Assembly (NCBI RefSeq): GCF_019175285.1
Contig: NC_056526.1
Coordinates: 118,353,421-118,417,420 of the forward strand
DNA length: 64,000 nt
Direction of reading: 5' to 3'
Source of the DNA: Sceloporus undulatus
Taxonomy: Eukaryota; Chordata; Lepidosauria; Squamata; Phrynosomatidae
The notes under the pieces were generated by a model. The model saw only the letters and a list, made by a program, of their open reading frames with translations, made no database searches and was not told where the DNA came from. Made by a program: the position numbers and the translations under genes. Each line of letters opens with the position of its first letter. The stretch's first letter is position 1. This document shows positions 38,361-51,300 of this stretch, piece by piece.

Positions 38361-41300
38361 CTGGAAAGAGAAAGGCAAATTACATGAGAAACAAGTGCAA
38401 TTCTAGTTCTACACATTTTTTCTTTGAAAACAATTACTAAATTTAAAAAATTGATAAATATTTTGCTAAGTAGCTCTAATATTTTAGAAAGAACCACGAA
38501 GGAAAGTAAAATAAGTAATAAACATTAGGTGTTCAGGCCATTCACGAAAACCCTATCACTGCCTTGAGTCTTGATATTGGGAGAAAGGCGGGATATAAGA
38601 AAATAAAGTAATAATAATAATAATTTAATTTATTTATATATTTAAATTGATTAACTTGTCATATCTAATGTAATCTCTATAAGTAAAACAATATATTGAA
38701 ATTTTGCTTACATACTATGAATGTGGCAAAACAATGAAATAATACCATATGCTCTTTCTTCTTAAGTGAAACTACTAGAAGGAATAAAAATTCCATGACA
38801 CTTTACCCAGAGTTGGACCATAAATAGAGTAATGGTCATGCAACAGGATTTTCCTCCTCTCTCATCCCCACTGCAGCCCCCTATGCCCTCCATTTGCTCT
38901 TAATAGTAAACGCTCCACTGGAATGTTGGGAACTCCAATAGTAAGGTGGAATTGGGAGAATGGGGCAGCTTGTGCTAGATGTTCTTCTGTCCATGCAGAA
39001 CACCTTTGGATTCAACTCAGTTATGTTACCTCCTAAAACTGGTTTCCTTCATTTTCATTTTTAATTTAATACAGTTATTGTATGTATTTGTATTATATCC
39101 CATTTTCCCATTCTGAGATCTTCAAAAAATCTCAGTCCAAAATCAATAAAATCTAATGATAAAGTTAAAAGAAAAAGAATATTCATGGTTCACTTGGCCA
39201 TGGGCCTAGACAGATAGGCAGGACACCATGGGCCCTACCTGTGATTCTAACCTGGTTCAGAATCTGGGCCAGTGTGGCGATAGGCATCATTGTGCACATG
39301 CCCAACTACCAGTGCTCTGTGAATCTGCCACTGCTATGCATCTCCTACCTGCCGCTACCATTGCATGCACTCTGAAAGACCCCCACCATGGTCTGTAAGG
39401 GTGGAAACTGGGCCCCTGGCCAGGCACCCATTTCTAATGTCAATGACTGTGGCAGGGGCCTTTTGAGCAGATGTGATGGTGGTGGCAGGTAAAGGGTGCG
39501 TGGGTCTGTGTACTTTACCGGCTACACAAGAAAGTCCACCACAAAGAGCTGGTCCTTTTCAACCACATTAAGAGTCCTTTGGGCTGAGGTCCGTCTGTGA
39601 CTGTGGGATTGATGCACAGACTGGCCAATCCTAGCCCTGGGCTAATGGTCTCAGTCAATCGTATAGGATGACACCAGGCCACGGTGAAAATGGGTCTTTT
39701 AGCCTGTGCATTCACCCCCTAGGGCAATGCAATAACATGTAATTAAGCCAGACCAAATAAAAGACATATAACATATAAAAAGAAAACCAAACTCATATTC
39801 AAAGCTCAAATTCTCAAGAATGGTAATTTTTGCTGCCTACCCCTTATCCTGTTTAGTCAGGAGAAAGTTGAGGGTTGTATGGAAAAATATTGAAGATGCC
39901 ATAGGGCAGCTTGGGAAGAACTTTTCTATTTGTGCAAGGACAAGTCTGGATCCAATCTAATGAGTCTGCTGTTTTTTTAATTCAAAAATACTTACGCAAC
40001 AAATTTTGCTGTAGAGATTCAGAGCGGTACAAGTTGACATGGTTCTTCTTAAAGACACTTTTCAGTAGCTGTGCTCTTTCAGTTAAGCTAAAAAGAAAAG
40101 TTTAAATTGAACAAATACATTAATATCTGAAATAGTATTCAGTATGGTTTCAGTATGAAATAGTATTCTGTATCAGCTATTAAGCAGAATCTAGCAAGTA
40201 AATTTACTGGCAAATATAATTATTCATACTAGCTGTGCAAATTTCTACTTATGAGAAACGCGAGAGAATATATAGAATCACATGCTAATAACAACTGCTC
40301 TTAAATGAGTTCATTTCATAATTCTGATATGTCATAATTAAGCAAGAACAGAGCAATTTTTCAAAATATTACAATTTGAAATATCTAATGCCATGTTTCC
40401 CTTCAGATTGTAACATAAAACAATGTTGTGCATTTAGTTTTGAATTTAGCCTGACACACAAAACAGCTTTTTCATATCTATTTATACAGCTTCTACACTG
40501 GGTATCCTTCCATTTTTTGCTGAGGCTACAATGCCAAAAATACTGTATGTATAGTATTGAAGATTCTAACTGCATGGTTTTTAATCTCTATGGGTCATAT
40601 CCAGTTTTGCTTGCTCTGCTGACAGTATCTAGCAGAGGAAAAAGGAGACATGTAAAAGAATAACTCTAGACATATGAGGAACTGTGGTGGTGGGGATGAT
40701 GGTTAATCAAATGATCAAGAGTACTTAATAACAGCATATCACCAGCATCCTATCAACCTGAACAAGATATTAATTGAATAATTGCTCTCTTAATTGGGCA
40801 AGTGAAATTCATGGGAGGCTTATCACAACTTGGCAAAGGCAGATTTTAAAAACTGGATTTTAGTTAATTTATTTCATTGTCTATTGTTTACAGTCCAAGG
40901 GAAATATCTGAAAAATCTATCAGTCAATTGGTACAGATGAGACATATTTCAGAATCATATTTTGAAAACAGTAGAGTAGAGATAGTGACGCTGCTTGGTG
41001 CTTACTATTTGCCCCATCTCAAGCAGCTTAATTTGAAAATAAACCCCACTGATTACAGTGATTTCAAATTCCACACTGGCAAATTTCCTCTTAAAACACT
41101 TGGAGTGATGCCCTACTCTGATCTGGGCACTGTATCCAAGATTTCTAAAGACAGTAGTACCTAAAATTTTACATGGATGTCCACCGTACATCTGATATGA
41201 TACATTGCTATTTTGAACAAAAAGTAATGTGAGTATCTATTCCAGGTGTGTTTAAAATCAGGGCAAAAATTCTCTTCCTTAATTGCTGTGCCACTATGAA

Positions 41301-42324
41301 TTTATACATATTACAGGCAAAAGATATACATGTCTAACTAAATAACTGGAAGAGATGGTCACTTTATATGGGCCAGTTTTTCATATAAGGTGAAATGCCA
41401 CTGTTTAGTGAAATTTCTATTGGAGAACAGGCTAAGTACTAGACATTCAGATTTCTATGGCATTCCTTACCATTTCATTCACTTGGGAGGAATAATATTT
41501 GATCACAGTGAATGTAGCTCCTAGCTATTTATCTGGAAAACACATTTCTACCAGTATATTACCATAATCTGCTTTTGGTGGCTCCTTCATTTTCAAAAAT
41601 GCTTTCCTCAATACAATAAAAGGAACAGTTGCCGTTTGAAAACCCAAACCACAAGTATCCCTAGACATACAACATTTGTTGTATACAGATCTTGTTAGTT
41701 CTTTAAATGCTTGCCATTCTAAATAAAATTACCTTATCAGAACAAGGCTTTAAAATTTGGGACTAAAAGACTAACTTCATCCACATTGCCAATATGTTAT
41801 TCAGCTTCGGAGCACAATTAATTCAGAGGAAAAGATTCTCGCAAATAACTCTGACCTTTAGTACCAAAATTAAAGCACTGAAGACTGGATGATTTGACAG
41901 TTCCTAATTACATTCAAAAGTTGTTCTTGCTAAATGAGTGTATGATGGAGTTCTCCTGGCAGGAAATATTTACAATGGTACCTTTTCCCATGAACAACAT
42001 CTCCTGGATCTTGTGACTGTGCTTCCAACTCTTGGACTTCATCAACCAGTGTCTTAAATGCTGCTCTCTTCACTCTGCAATAATAATAAAAATGCTCTTG
42101 GATAAGTAATTCCAAAGGTCTATGTTCTTAAATTTCTAAGACACTAAACCAGCAATCTTCAGTGGTTCTCACACAGTCTGAACTGTAAAATGTTTTAGGG
42201 AACTAGGGAAGTGTGAAACAGATTCTGCAAATAGACATTTAGTTCATAACTAATTGTGCACTTTAACTAATAAATGAAACATCCCTCTTTTGCTTTAACA
42301 TTTTATATTAATCACAGATCAAAT

Positions 42325-42371
<47 letters not shown>

Positions 42372-45300
42372 TAACTACAAATCCAGGACATTATTTAGTA
42401 AACTATAATGCCTATAACTTATACTTACACTTTATATGCTACATCGAATATCAAGGCTGTCAAAGGAATACTTAATAATCCCATCCAGAAGACACCAGAG
42501 CTGAACAACATAGCTGCCTATATGGATTTAAACAAAAGTATTATTCATTAAAGAAATTGAAACATTTAAGATGAAGCTAAGTAATATGGATGAAATGTGG
42601 TGATACACAGATTCACTTCCTGGGAAAGGATTTGGGAAGAACAATAAAAATGTTGGTGGAGGTATATAAGTTCATCTCCATCAGGGATGCAGAAGGATGC
42701 ACTGCTGGTAATAGTTTTTCCTGGACAAAATCTACCTGTCTGTTTTCTCTAAAGAGATGAGGAAAAAGCTATCAGTTGATAGTTTACTCTCCATTTAGGC
42801 ATCATAATTCATTCTTGTTTTCTACAAGGTAAGAGATAAGTGGGGGTGACATAACCTTTAAGGATACATATCATGTTCCCATTTCAAGGTAAAGGCTTAC
42901 ATAAACCCCTTTCCAAGAAGTTTCAAATAACTAAGTGGTCTTAGGGTGAAACTACACATGACCAAATCTCATAACTCTATTACCTTCAAAGGAGAAAAGG
43001 CAAACAAATGAGGTACCTATGCTTTTCTATGTAGTTTCATTGTTGAACATGTGTACCAACATTTAGATTTCTGGGTGACATGGAAATACTTGTAATGATT
43101 TTCAAAATTTTTAAAAAATGAATTAATTTCAGATAATTAATATGCATTGTTTAATCTCAAATTCTATGCACAAGTACCACTGGAACCAAGTTTTTTGAAT
43201 AAAGCACACTACTTTTAAAAACATCAACTAAATGGCAACACTGTTCAATACATCAAAAGCCATTAGCTTGGACTTTAAGATTTTCTACGTGACAAGGGTT
43301 TCCTGATCAATTTCCTGCTAATCCTGTCCAACTGTAATCTGTGTCTAATAAGTACCATAACAGAGAGATGCTGAATCCTCTGGGCATTTTGCAAGGCTGA
43401 GGAGAGTGAATTGTTCCCACTTCATGCACGAGTAGATGTATTTCCCATGCATTGTGGAACTTTTGGATCTAAACCAATGTTCATTTATAAATTTAAAGCT
43501 CACCTTGGCATTAAGGTTCAGGGCAAACAACAATTTAATCATTCTACTCAAGCGTAAGCTCTATCAAATACAAAGAGTATATTAATATAAAGAGTAGCTT
43601 TTGATTCTCTGGATCGGTGCAAGCTTCTTTTTGGCACAAGTACCAAAAAGGTACTTGTATGAGAGAAAGCCAAGCTTGTTTGGACTCATTATTGTCCTCA
43701 TGCAAACAGGGAAACATGTATCATTAGGGTCATAATATTTTTAAAAAGCACGCAGGTTATATAGTTATAAATCCTAAAATCAGAATAATTGTTTAATAAC
43801 ATCACATCTTTGAAAGAGAAAACCTAAAAAGTCTTACAAAAAGAACATGTGGTAAACTTTTTGTAATAAACGATAAACATAAACATGTTTGAGTCCTGAA
43901 CAAAAAATAAAAGCAAACATGGTATGATTTTTCCTTTAAAAATTATTCTTAAGGACTTTCTAATGTTGAAGAAATAGAGTAATGAGCTCTCCTTATGTAA
44001 ACCACTCTTTATTAAATGTTCCTTAGTGAAACAGCAGAAGTGATAATGTAGGTCTTAGGATGTTAATTCTGACCATTGTAATGCTAACTATGAATGAAGG
44101 AACAACTGGCAGTCTACTATTCAGTCAATCCAGCCTTTGGCTTTACAAATGAGCAACATGAATTGAGGGAAAGAAAGTTTTTCTGCATCATATTTGAAAG
44201 CCTGTCAGATTTTTTTTTATTTTGCAGAGTTAATCCAAAACTAAAAGATTTAAAGCCAAAGCCGGCATTCACATTAAAGACAGAAGGCCTCTTTGTATAA
44301 TTGGTTGAAGAGGGAGAAAAATAAAATCCTACAGAGGTATTTCCTTCCTTTCTGTGCAAGAAAGCTCCCTCATTGCTCAGTAGAACCATTTTTGTCTCTA
44401 AATTTTCACATCTTTCTGCACATTGGCATGTCAGCTGGGAAATGGCAAACTGATCCATTTTAAACAATAGTGTTAACAGGAGCAGCCTGTACTGGCAATG
44501 GAGTTTATCCACCTCTGCGATTTAAAAATTTATCCCAATGCATAAAATATATGGTTTATGCCAAGTTTCCTTTCCCTGTCCCCATTTGGCCTGGGGAAAC
44601 CAAACGGAATCCGCTGCACAAGTTGTTTCGAGAAATATATAACCAGAACTGCAAAATATAAATTACTATTAATTGGTGTTAACTGATCACAGAAAAAGAA
44701 ATAAAAGACGTCTTTATATATTTTAGAACTTGCTAAAAATGTAACACCGTCAAGCCAAAATGCACGCCTCCCCTCTACCAGCTTGTGAAGAAAAAGGCTG
44801 GTTAGAAGTAGAAGTATGTACCTATTCAATGAAAGAACTCATCAAAAATGCTGAAAAGGCATATTTAATTAATTACATATAAGTAAAGTATATCTAAATA
44901 TTCTTTAAGACAATTTTGAAAATGTAAAAGGTACAATTGAAACATTTTTTAAGCAGAAGAGTGTAATTTAAAATTAGCTAAAATACACAGTAGGAAAGCT
45001 GTTCCAGAGTTTATCTAAGTAACTGTATATCTTTACTATTTCAGCTGTTGCAATACTGGTATATTAATAATTCTTTTTTTATTTTTGTGTTTGTTTTTTC
45101 TTCTCTATGGCAAAAACAGAGGACAGAGAAAAGGCAGAATTACTCAACACTTTCTTTGCCTCCGTCTTCTCAGAAAAGGCAAAGGGTGCTCAACCTGAGG
45201 ATAATGGAGCAGAGGACAGAATAGGGGAATTCCAGCACAAAATAAGTAAAGAGATAGTACAGGAATATCTGTTTAACCTAAATGAATTTAAGTCTCCAGG

Positions 45301-48300
45301 ACCAGATGAGCTACATCCAAGGATATTAAAAGAACTGGCAAATGTAATATCGGAGCCATTGGCAATCATCTTTGAAAACTCCTGGAGAACAGGAGAAGTG
45401 CCAGCAGACTGGAGGAGGGCAAACGTTGTCCCCATCTTCAAAAAGGGGAAAAAAGAGGATCCCAACAATTATCGTCCAGTTAGTCTGACATCAATACTAG
45501 GAAAGATTCTGGAGCAGATCATTAAACAGAGAATCTGTGAACATCTAGAAGCCAATGCCATAACATGGGTTTCAGAGAAACAAGTCATGCCAGACAAATC
45601 TGATCTCTTTCTTTGATAAAATTACCAGCTTGGTAGATGAAGGGAATGCTGTGGATATAGTATATCTTGATTTCAGTAAGGCCTTTGACAAAGTTCCCCA
45701 TGACATTCTTGCAAACAAGCTTGTAAAATGTGGGCTAGACAAGGCAACTGTTAAGTGGATTTGTAACTGGTTGACCGGACGAACCCAAAGGGTGCTCAAC
45801 AATGGCACCTTTTCATCCTGGAGAGAAGTGACCAGTGGGGTCCCACAGGGCTCTGTCCTGGGCCCAGTACTGTTCAACATCTTTATCAATGACTTGGAGG
45901 AAAAAATTGGGGGAATACTTATCAAATTTGCAGATGACACCAAATTAGGAGGAATTGCTAATACTCCAGAGGACAGGATCAACATTCAAAATGACCTGAA
46001 TAGACTAGAAAGCTGGGCCACAGCAAACAGAATGAACTTCAACAGGGAGAAATGTAAGGTACTGCACTTAGGGCGAAAAAATGAAATGCACAGATATAGG
46101 ATGGGGGACACCTGGCTAAAGGAGACAACATGTGAAAGGGATCTGGGAGTCCAAGTAGACCACAAGTTGAACATGAGTCAACAGTGCGATGCGGCAGCTA
46201 ACAAGGCCAATGCGATTTTAGGCTGCATCAATAGAAGTATAGTGTCTAGATCAAGGGAAGTAATAGTGCCACTCTATTCTGCTCTGGTCAGGCCCCACCT
46301 GGAATATTGTGTCCAGTTCTGGGCGCCACAATTCAAAAAGGACATTGAGAAACTGGAGCGTGTCCAAAGGAGGGCGACTAAAATGGTGAAAGGTCTGGAA
46401 ACCATGCCCTATGAGGAACGACTTAGGGAGCTGGGGATGTTTAGCCTGGAGAAAAGAAGGTTAAGAGGTGATATGATAGCCCTGTTCAAATATTTGAAGG
46501 GATGTCATATTGAGGAGGGAGCAAGCTTGTTTTCTGCTGCTCCAGAGACTAGGACCCGGAACAATGGATGCAAACTGCAGGAAAAGAGATTCCACCTCAA
46601 TATTAGGAGGAACTTCCTGACAGTAAGGGCTGTTCGACAGTGGAACAAACTCCCTCGGAGTGTAGTGGAGTCTCCTTCCTTGGAGGTCTTCAAGCAGAGG
46701 CTGGATGGCCATCTGTCGGGGATGCTTTGATTGTGATTTCCTGCATGGCGGGGGGTTGGACTGGATGGCCCCTGTGGTCTCTTCCAACTCTATGATTCTA
46801 TGATTCTATGAATTCACTTTGTTTAGGAATGGTATGTGTTTTATTATGCATATTATAAACATGCATATGTGCATTATGTGTGCTTACCCTCTTAGGCTTT
46901 TCCTCCAATTTTCATTTGTATTCAAATGAAAGCACAGAGAGGAATTAACTGGATCGTGGCTGCCCTGCATTTACATTAATATAATTAACACAGGCAGTTT
47001 CAGGCATTTGTACCAAGATCTGCAGCTCTCCATATGCCAGGGCACTACATACCATGGTACCTATGGAACATCTGTGCAAACAGTACCTTTGAAAACATGG
47101 AGGCCAGGGCCAGTAGATACAAGTTTAGTGCCACCCTTCCACATGTTTTTGTTGTTGTTGCTGTTGTGTGCCTTAAAGTCATTTCTGACTTACAGCAACC
47201 TTAAGGCGATCCTATAATGGGGTTTTCTTGGCAAGGATGGGGTTTGCCAATTGACATCCTGAGAGAGTGTGATTTGTACACTCTATTGGTTTACATGGCT
47301 GAGGATACTGGTAGAAACGGTGATGGAAAAAATGGCTTTGCATAGTTACAAAGGAGACTGTGGGAACCACACATGCATCCTTCAGTATTTTAACATGCCG
47401 AACCAGAGATTTCTGAACTCCTTCTAAGGGTAGCTAGTAAGATTTTGAAATAGATTTTCCCAACAGGGTCACTGGAATCAATATCAGGAAGGAAAAGCAA
47501 GCATAAAGGAAACAAAATTTAAAAATATGTCAAGAGAGTGATTGAGAATTTAATTTTAAAAACAGGCAATGGAATGATCTGAAAGGCAGGATACAACCGC
47601 CCCTTTGGGGCGGTCTGCACCCACCCCTTTCCCCGACGGATTGGGGCCTCAGCTGCCACAGCGGCAGCCCCCAAAGGCCCTGATCTGCTGCTTTTCCTGA
47701 CCTTGGGGAAGCGGCAAAATGCTGTTTCCCCACAGCCTGGAAAGGGGTGTCCTTGGGGCTTCATGCCCCAAGGACACCCTGACAGCAGTGGGGAAAGGGA
47801 GAAAGGGGCCACTCGGCTCCTTTCTTTCTGTATCACTGGTGTGGCTGTTTAAAGGCCACACCAGCAATATGCACGGTGGAAGGAGCTCCAAAACAGAGCT
47901 CCTTCTGGCGCCGCTGAAAGGGCGCCACAAGCGCCCTGCAGTGGCGCCAAGACATAACAGCCGCACTGCGCCGTTTAGACACGGTGCGGCTGTTACGTCA
48001 AAATGGCGGCGACCATGTAGACAGGGCACTGCCATTTTGACGTCCTGGTGACGTACTAGCGTTGCAGGGCATATATAAGCAACGTCCCGAGGCAACCCTA
48101 GTACGTCGTCAGGATGTACTTGAAGGCCCATCTGGAAAAGGCCAAATAATACTATTAGACTATTAGAATAAAAGGAGTGAGAAGAATGCATAACCTAGGC
48201 ATGGATGAGTCCTTTGCTGTATATCTCATTGCTGCAATCACCTTCCTTTTTTAAAATGCATGGTGTCCTCAATATACTTTTGATTTTTACATTATTTTCT

Positions 48301-51300
48301 CTTTCTTTCTTTCTCTTTGTTTTAATGGGTTCAAATGACATGCAGCCATCTCTTTCCTATATTTTTCTATTAGCTTGCTGATAACAAGTAACATTTTGAT
48401 CAGCTGTAAAGCAGCAACCACAGCTTAATCTGGTTTCAAACAAAAAGGAAAATATAATTTTGCACACAGGTTTGGAAATTAATTAAAAGATAAACATACC
48501 TCTCCTGACATATCAGGTGCCATAGGAATGAGAGGCCACAAAGAAGAGTAGATTCCAAAAAATACCACCCATAGTGCAATGCTGCCCCATATGGCTACAT
48601 GGCTAAACTGGAAAAAGAAAGAATATAAAATACAAATTCAGTTATTTCATGAATGTCTGCTAAATAGTCATACTTATTAGGATACACCCTTGTTTAATTT
48701 AGGGTCTTTAAAACAACAGATTTTAGTTAGCTGCTATTTGGCTTCTTTGAAATCAATGAGAAATGTTTCCCTGATTGACGTTTACATTTAATTGATTTCA
48801 ATGGGAACTAAGCAAAAATAACATAACTTGCAGCCAACCATTTTATGTTTACCACATGAACAGACATTTTAAAGAAAAAGTAGCATCGATGTAGCTACAG
48901 TCATATTGAACTCTATGTTCAATTCTACTGAAGGAATAGTGGTGTGAAATATTGAATATTTTTTAAATGGGTATTCTAAAGCAACTGAAACTACAACATA
49001 TGAAAGACTATGATTGATTTATTTTATTTTTTATGGAACGCAGGCATTCCTCAATTAAGAAAGCCTCTGAAAGTGAGGCTTCTTTTTACAGAGGCTTCTT
49101 TTAACATCTGCCCAGACCTCTTTTTTCCTCCTTGTCTCTGGCTATCTAGAAGGTTTTTTAAAGCAGCATTGGCATTGGAAACATGGTGGATGCAAGGACG
49201 GGAGAAAAAAATTTCAGGTTGCACTAGCATGTCTGGTATTCTACTCTAACAAATCCTATTGTAGCTCTTAAAACAGGTAAGATAAACAGCAGCTGCCCCC
49301 AAGATGCTTTACTGAACATGCATGAACAGCAAAACAGAGTGAAAGGGGGGCCATCAGATAAGCCTGCCTCATAAACTACCTAGAGCATTCTAAAAACATA
49401 GTTCCATATGTTTGGCCACCAAAACGGAGATCATAAGAAAATGAGGCTGATGGAAGAGGAAGTAATCCTTCGAGGTATTTTAGAGGAAGCCTTCAAGTGG
49501 TCTCTAGAAGTTTCAAAATGTTTTTGTTTACTTATGCAGGGCTTACCTGACCTGGGTGTTTCATTTCATATAATATATATTGTTTGTTTTGAATAAAAGA
49601 TTCTGACTATGGTATCAGGTTTATTGCACATAGTGCACTGTATTTACATTTTATATATAGCTGTGTGATACTGCTTTTTATTATGTTACTAGTATTTTGA
49701 AACGGCCCTTGGGCTACTCAATAAATTGTATTGATTGATTGATTGATTGACTATGGTATCAAATTTTCTGTTAAAGAAATAATACATCTGCTTTGTTAAG
49801 TACCCAGCTTGTTGGGGGCAATTAGCTTACTCATTGTAAACCACTTAGAGACTGCTTAATGTGGTATGAAGCGGTATATAAATGAAGCTGCTATTGCTAT
49901 TCCACATAATTGCTTTATATGCACATCATTTTGTTGTAGTAGGAGAGTAATGTTATTATCTTTTGTGTTTTGTTTTACATAAGTCTAGATCAGTGATTCC
50001 CAAACTTTGGTCCTCCAAATGTTTTGGACTTCAGCTCCCAGAATTCCAAAACACCTGGAGGACCAACATTTGAGAATCACTGGTCTAGATGCATACTTCC
50101 ATGAGGAAAAAAAAAGAAGAAAACATTTAAAAACTGATGCAAAAATTACAATGTAAACATGACAATGTGTATTATTCTGTCACTACTTACTATCCAAGGA
50201 GGCTAATGACACATATACAACAATATTCCAAACAACAGTATGCTGTCTTTTAAAAAATGCTTGACTCAGGCTGGCTCGTGTGCAAAAGTCACTCTATTTA
50301 CACTGTTTGCAGCAGGGGTGGGACAACAAGTTCTGGGCACCCGTGGGCCATAACTCTAACCCCAGGATGCTTCAGCAGCCACACTAGCAACTCCAAATTA
50401 AATCAGAAGAGACTAAACACGGCTGTTTTCTTAAATCCACAATTACAGAATACTCTGATTTTTTTGCTATAACAAGGCATGTATGGAGATGTGTAAAAGA
50501 AGCATCTACTCCTTGTTTAGAGAAAATCAGATTTCTTGAAAGTAAGCTTCTCTTTGTTAAAAACATGCTGGGAAAAACTGTTTTTGGAAGGCTCCAGAGG
50601 CTTAAAAACCAACCTGGAAGTGTGTAGAGGTAGGCTGCACAACCCCTAACACTTTACAAATTATATGTATAGTGTCTTCATATTTTTAAAAACCCTGCAC
50701 TCTGTTGAAACTCAGCCCTATGCAGTAACTTCGATTTCCACTTGTCAAACACATATATTGTTCACATAATTTTTCAATTATAATTGCATCACTGTACTAC
50801 CCAGCTTCTACAGATGTGTGGTGTCTTTATACCAATTATACCTGTTAAGTCATTTTTAAACGGAGAGTTTAAAAAGAGATTGTAATATGGTACAGAAATT
50901 ACTGTACAAACAAAAAGCATCACATTGTACACACACAAGTTATTATGTTCACTTGAAGTAAGGATTTTATATTACTGGCTATTGCTCCTAACCTCAGTTA
51001 TACAGTGCGCCTGTGTCATACACGAGTGTGCTTTATGCGGCTTTCAGCATATGCTGAAAGCTGCATAGGGAGACGGGGCGGTGTATCCCATAGGGAACAA
51101 TGGGGCGCACACCCATGGTGTGTGTGTGCTGCTGCGTGCACAAGCCCCATTCATTTAAATGGGGCTCAAGCATAGGCGGAATTCGCTTCAAATGGAGGAG
51201 TTCAGAACGGATCCCCCGCGTAAAGAAAGGGCGCACTGTATCCCTTCTTTTCTCTTTGCTCGTGACTTGGCTTGCAGAAACTATTTGTGCAGAGTTGTTT

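Noticed and set aside
45107-46730. Host reverse-transcriptase-like gene
   Set aside because: Sequence blocks and the TTCTATGA end show a CR1 LINE insertion.
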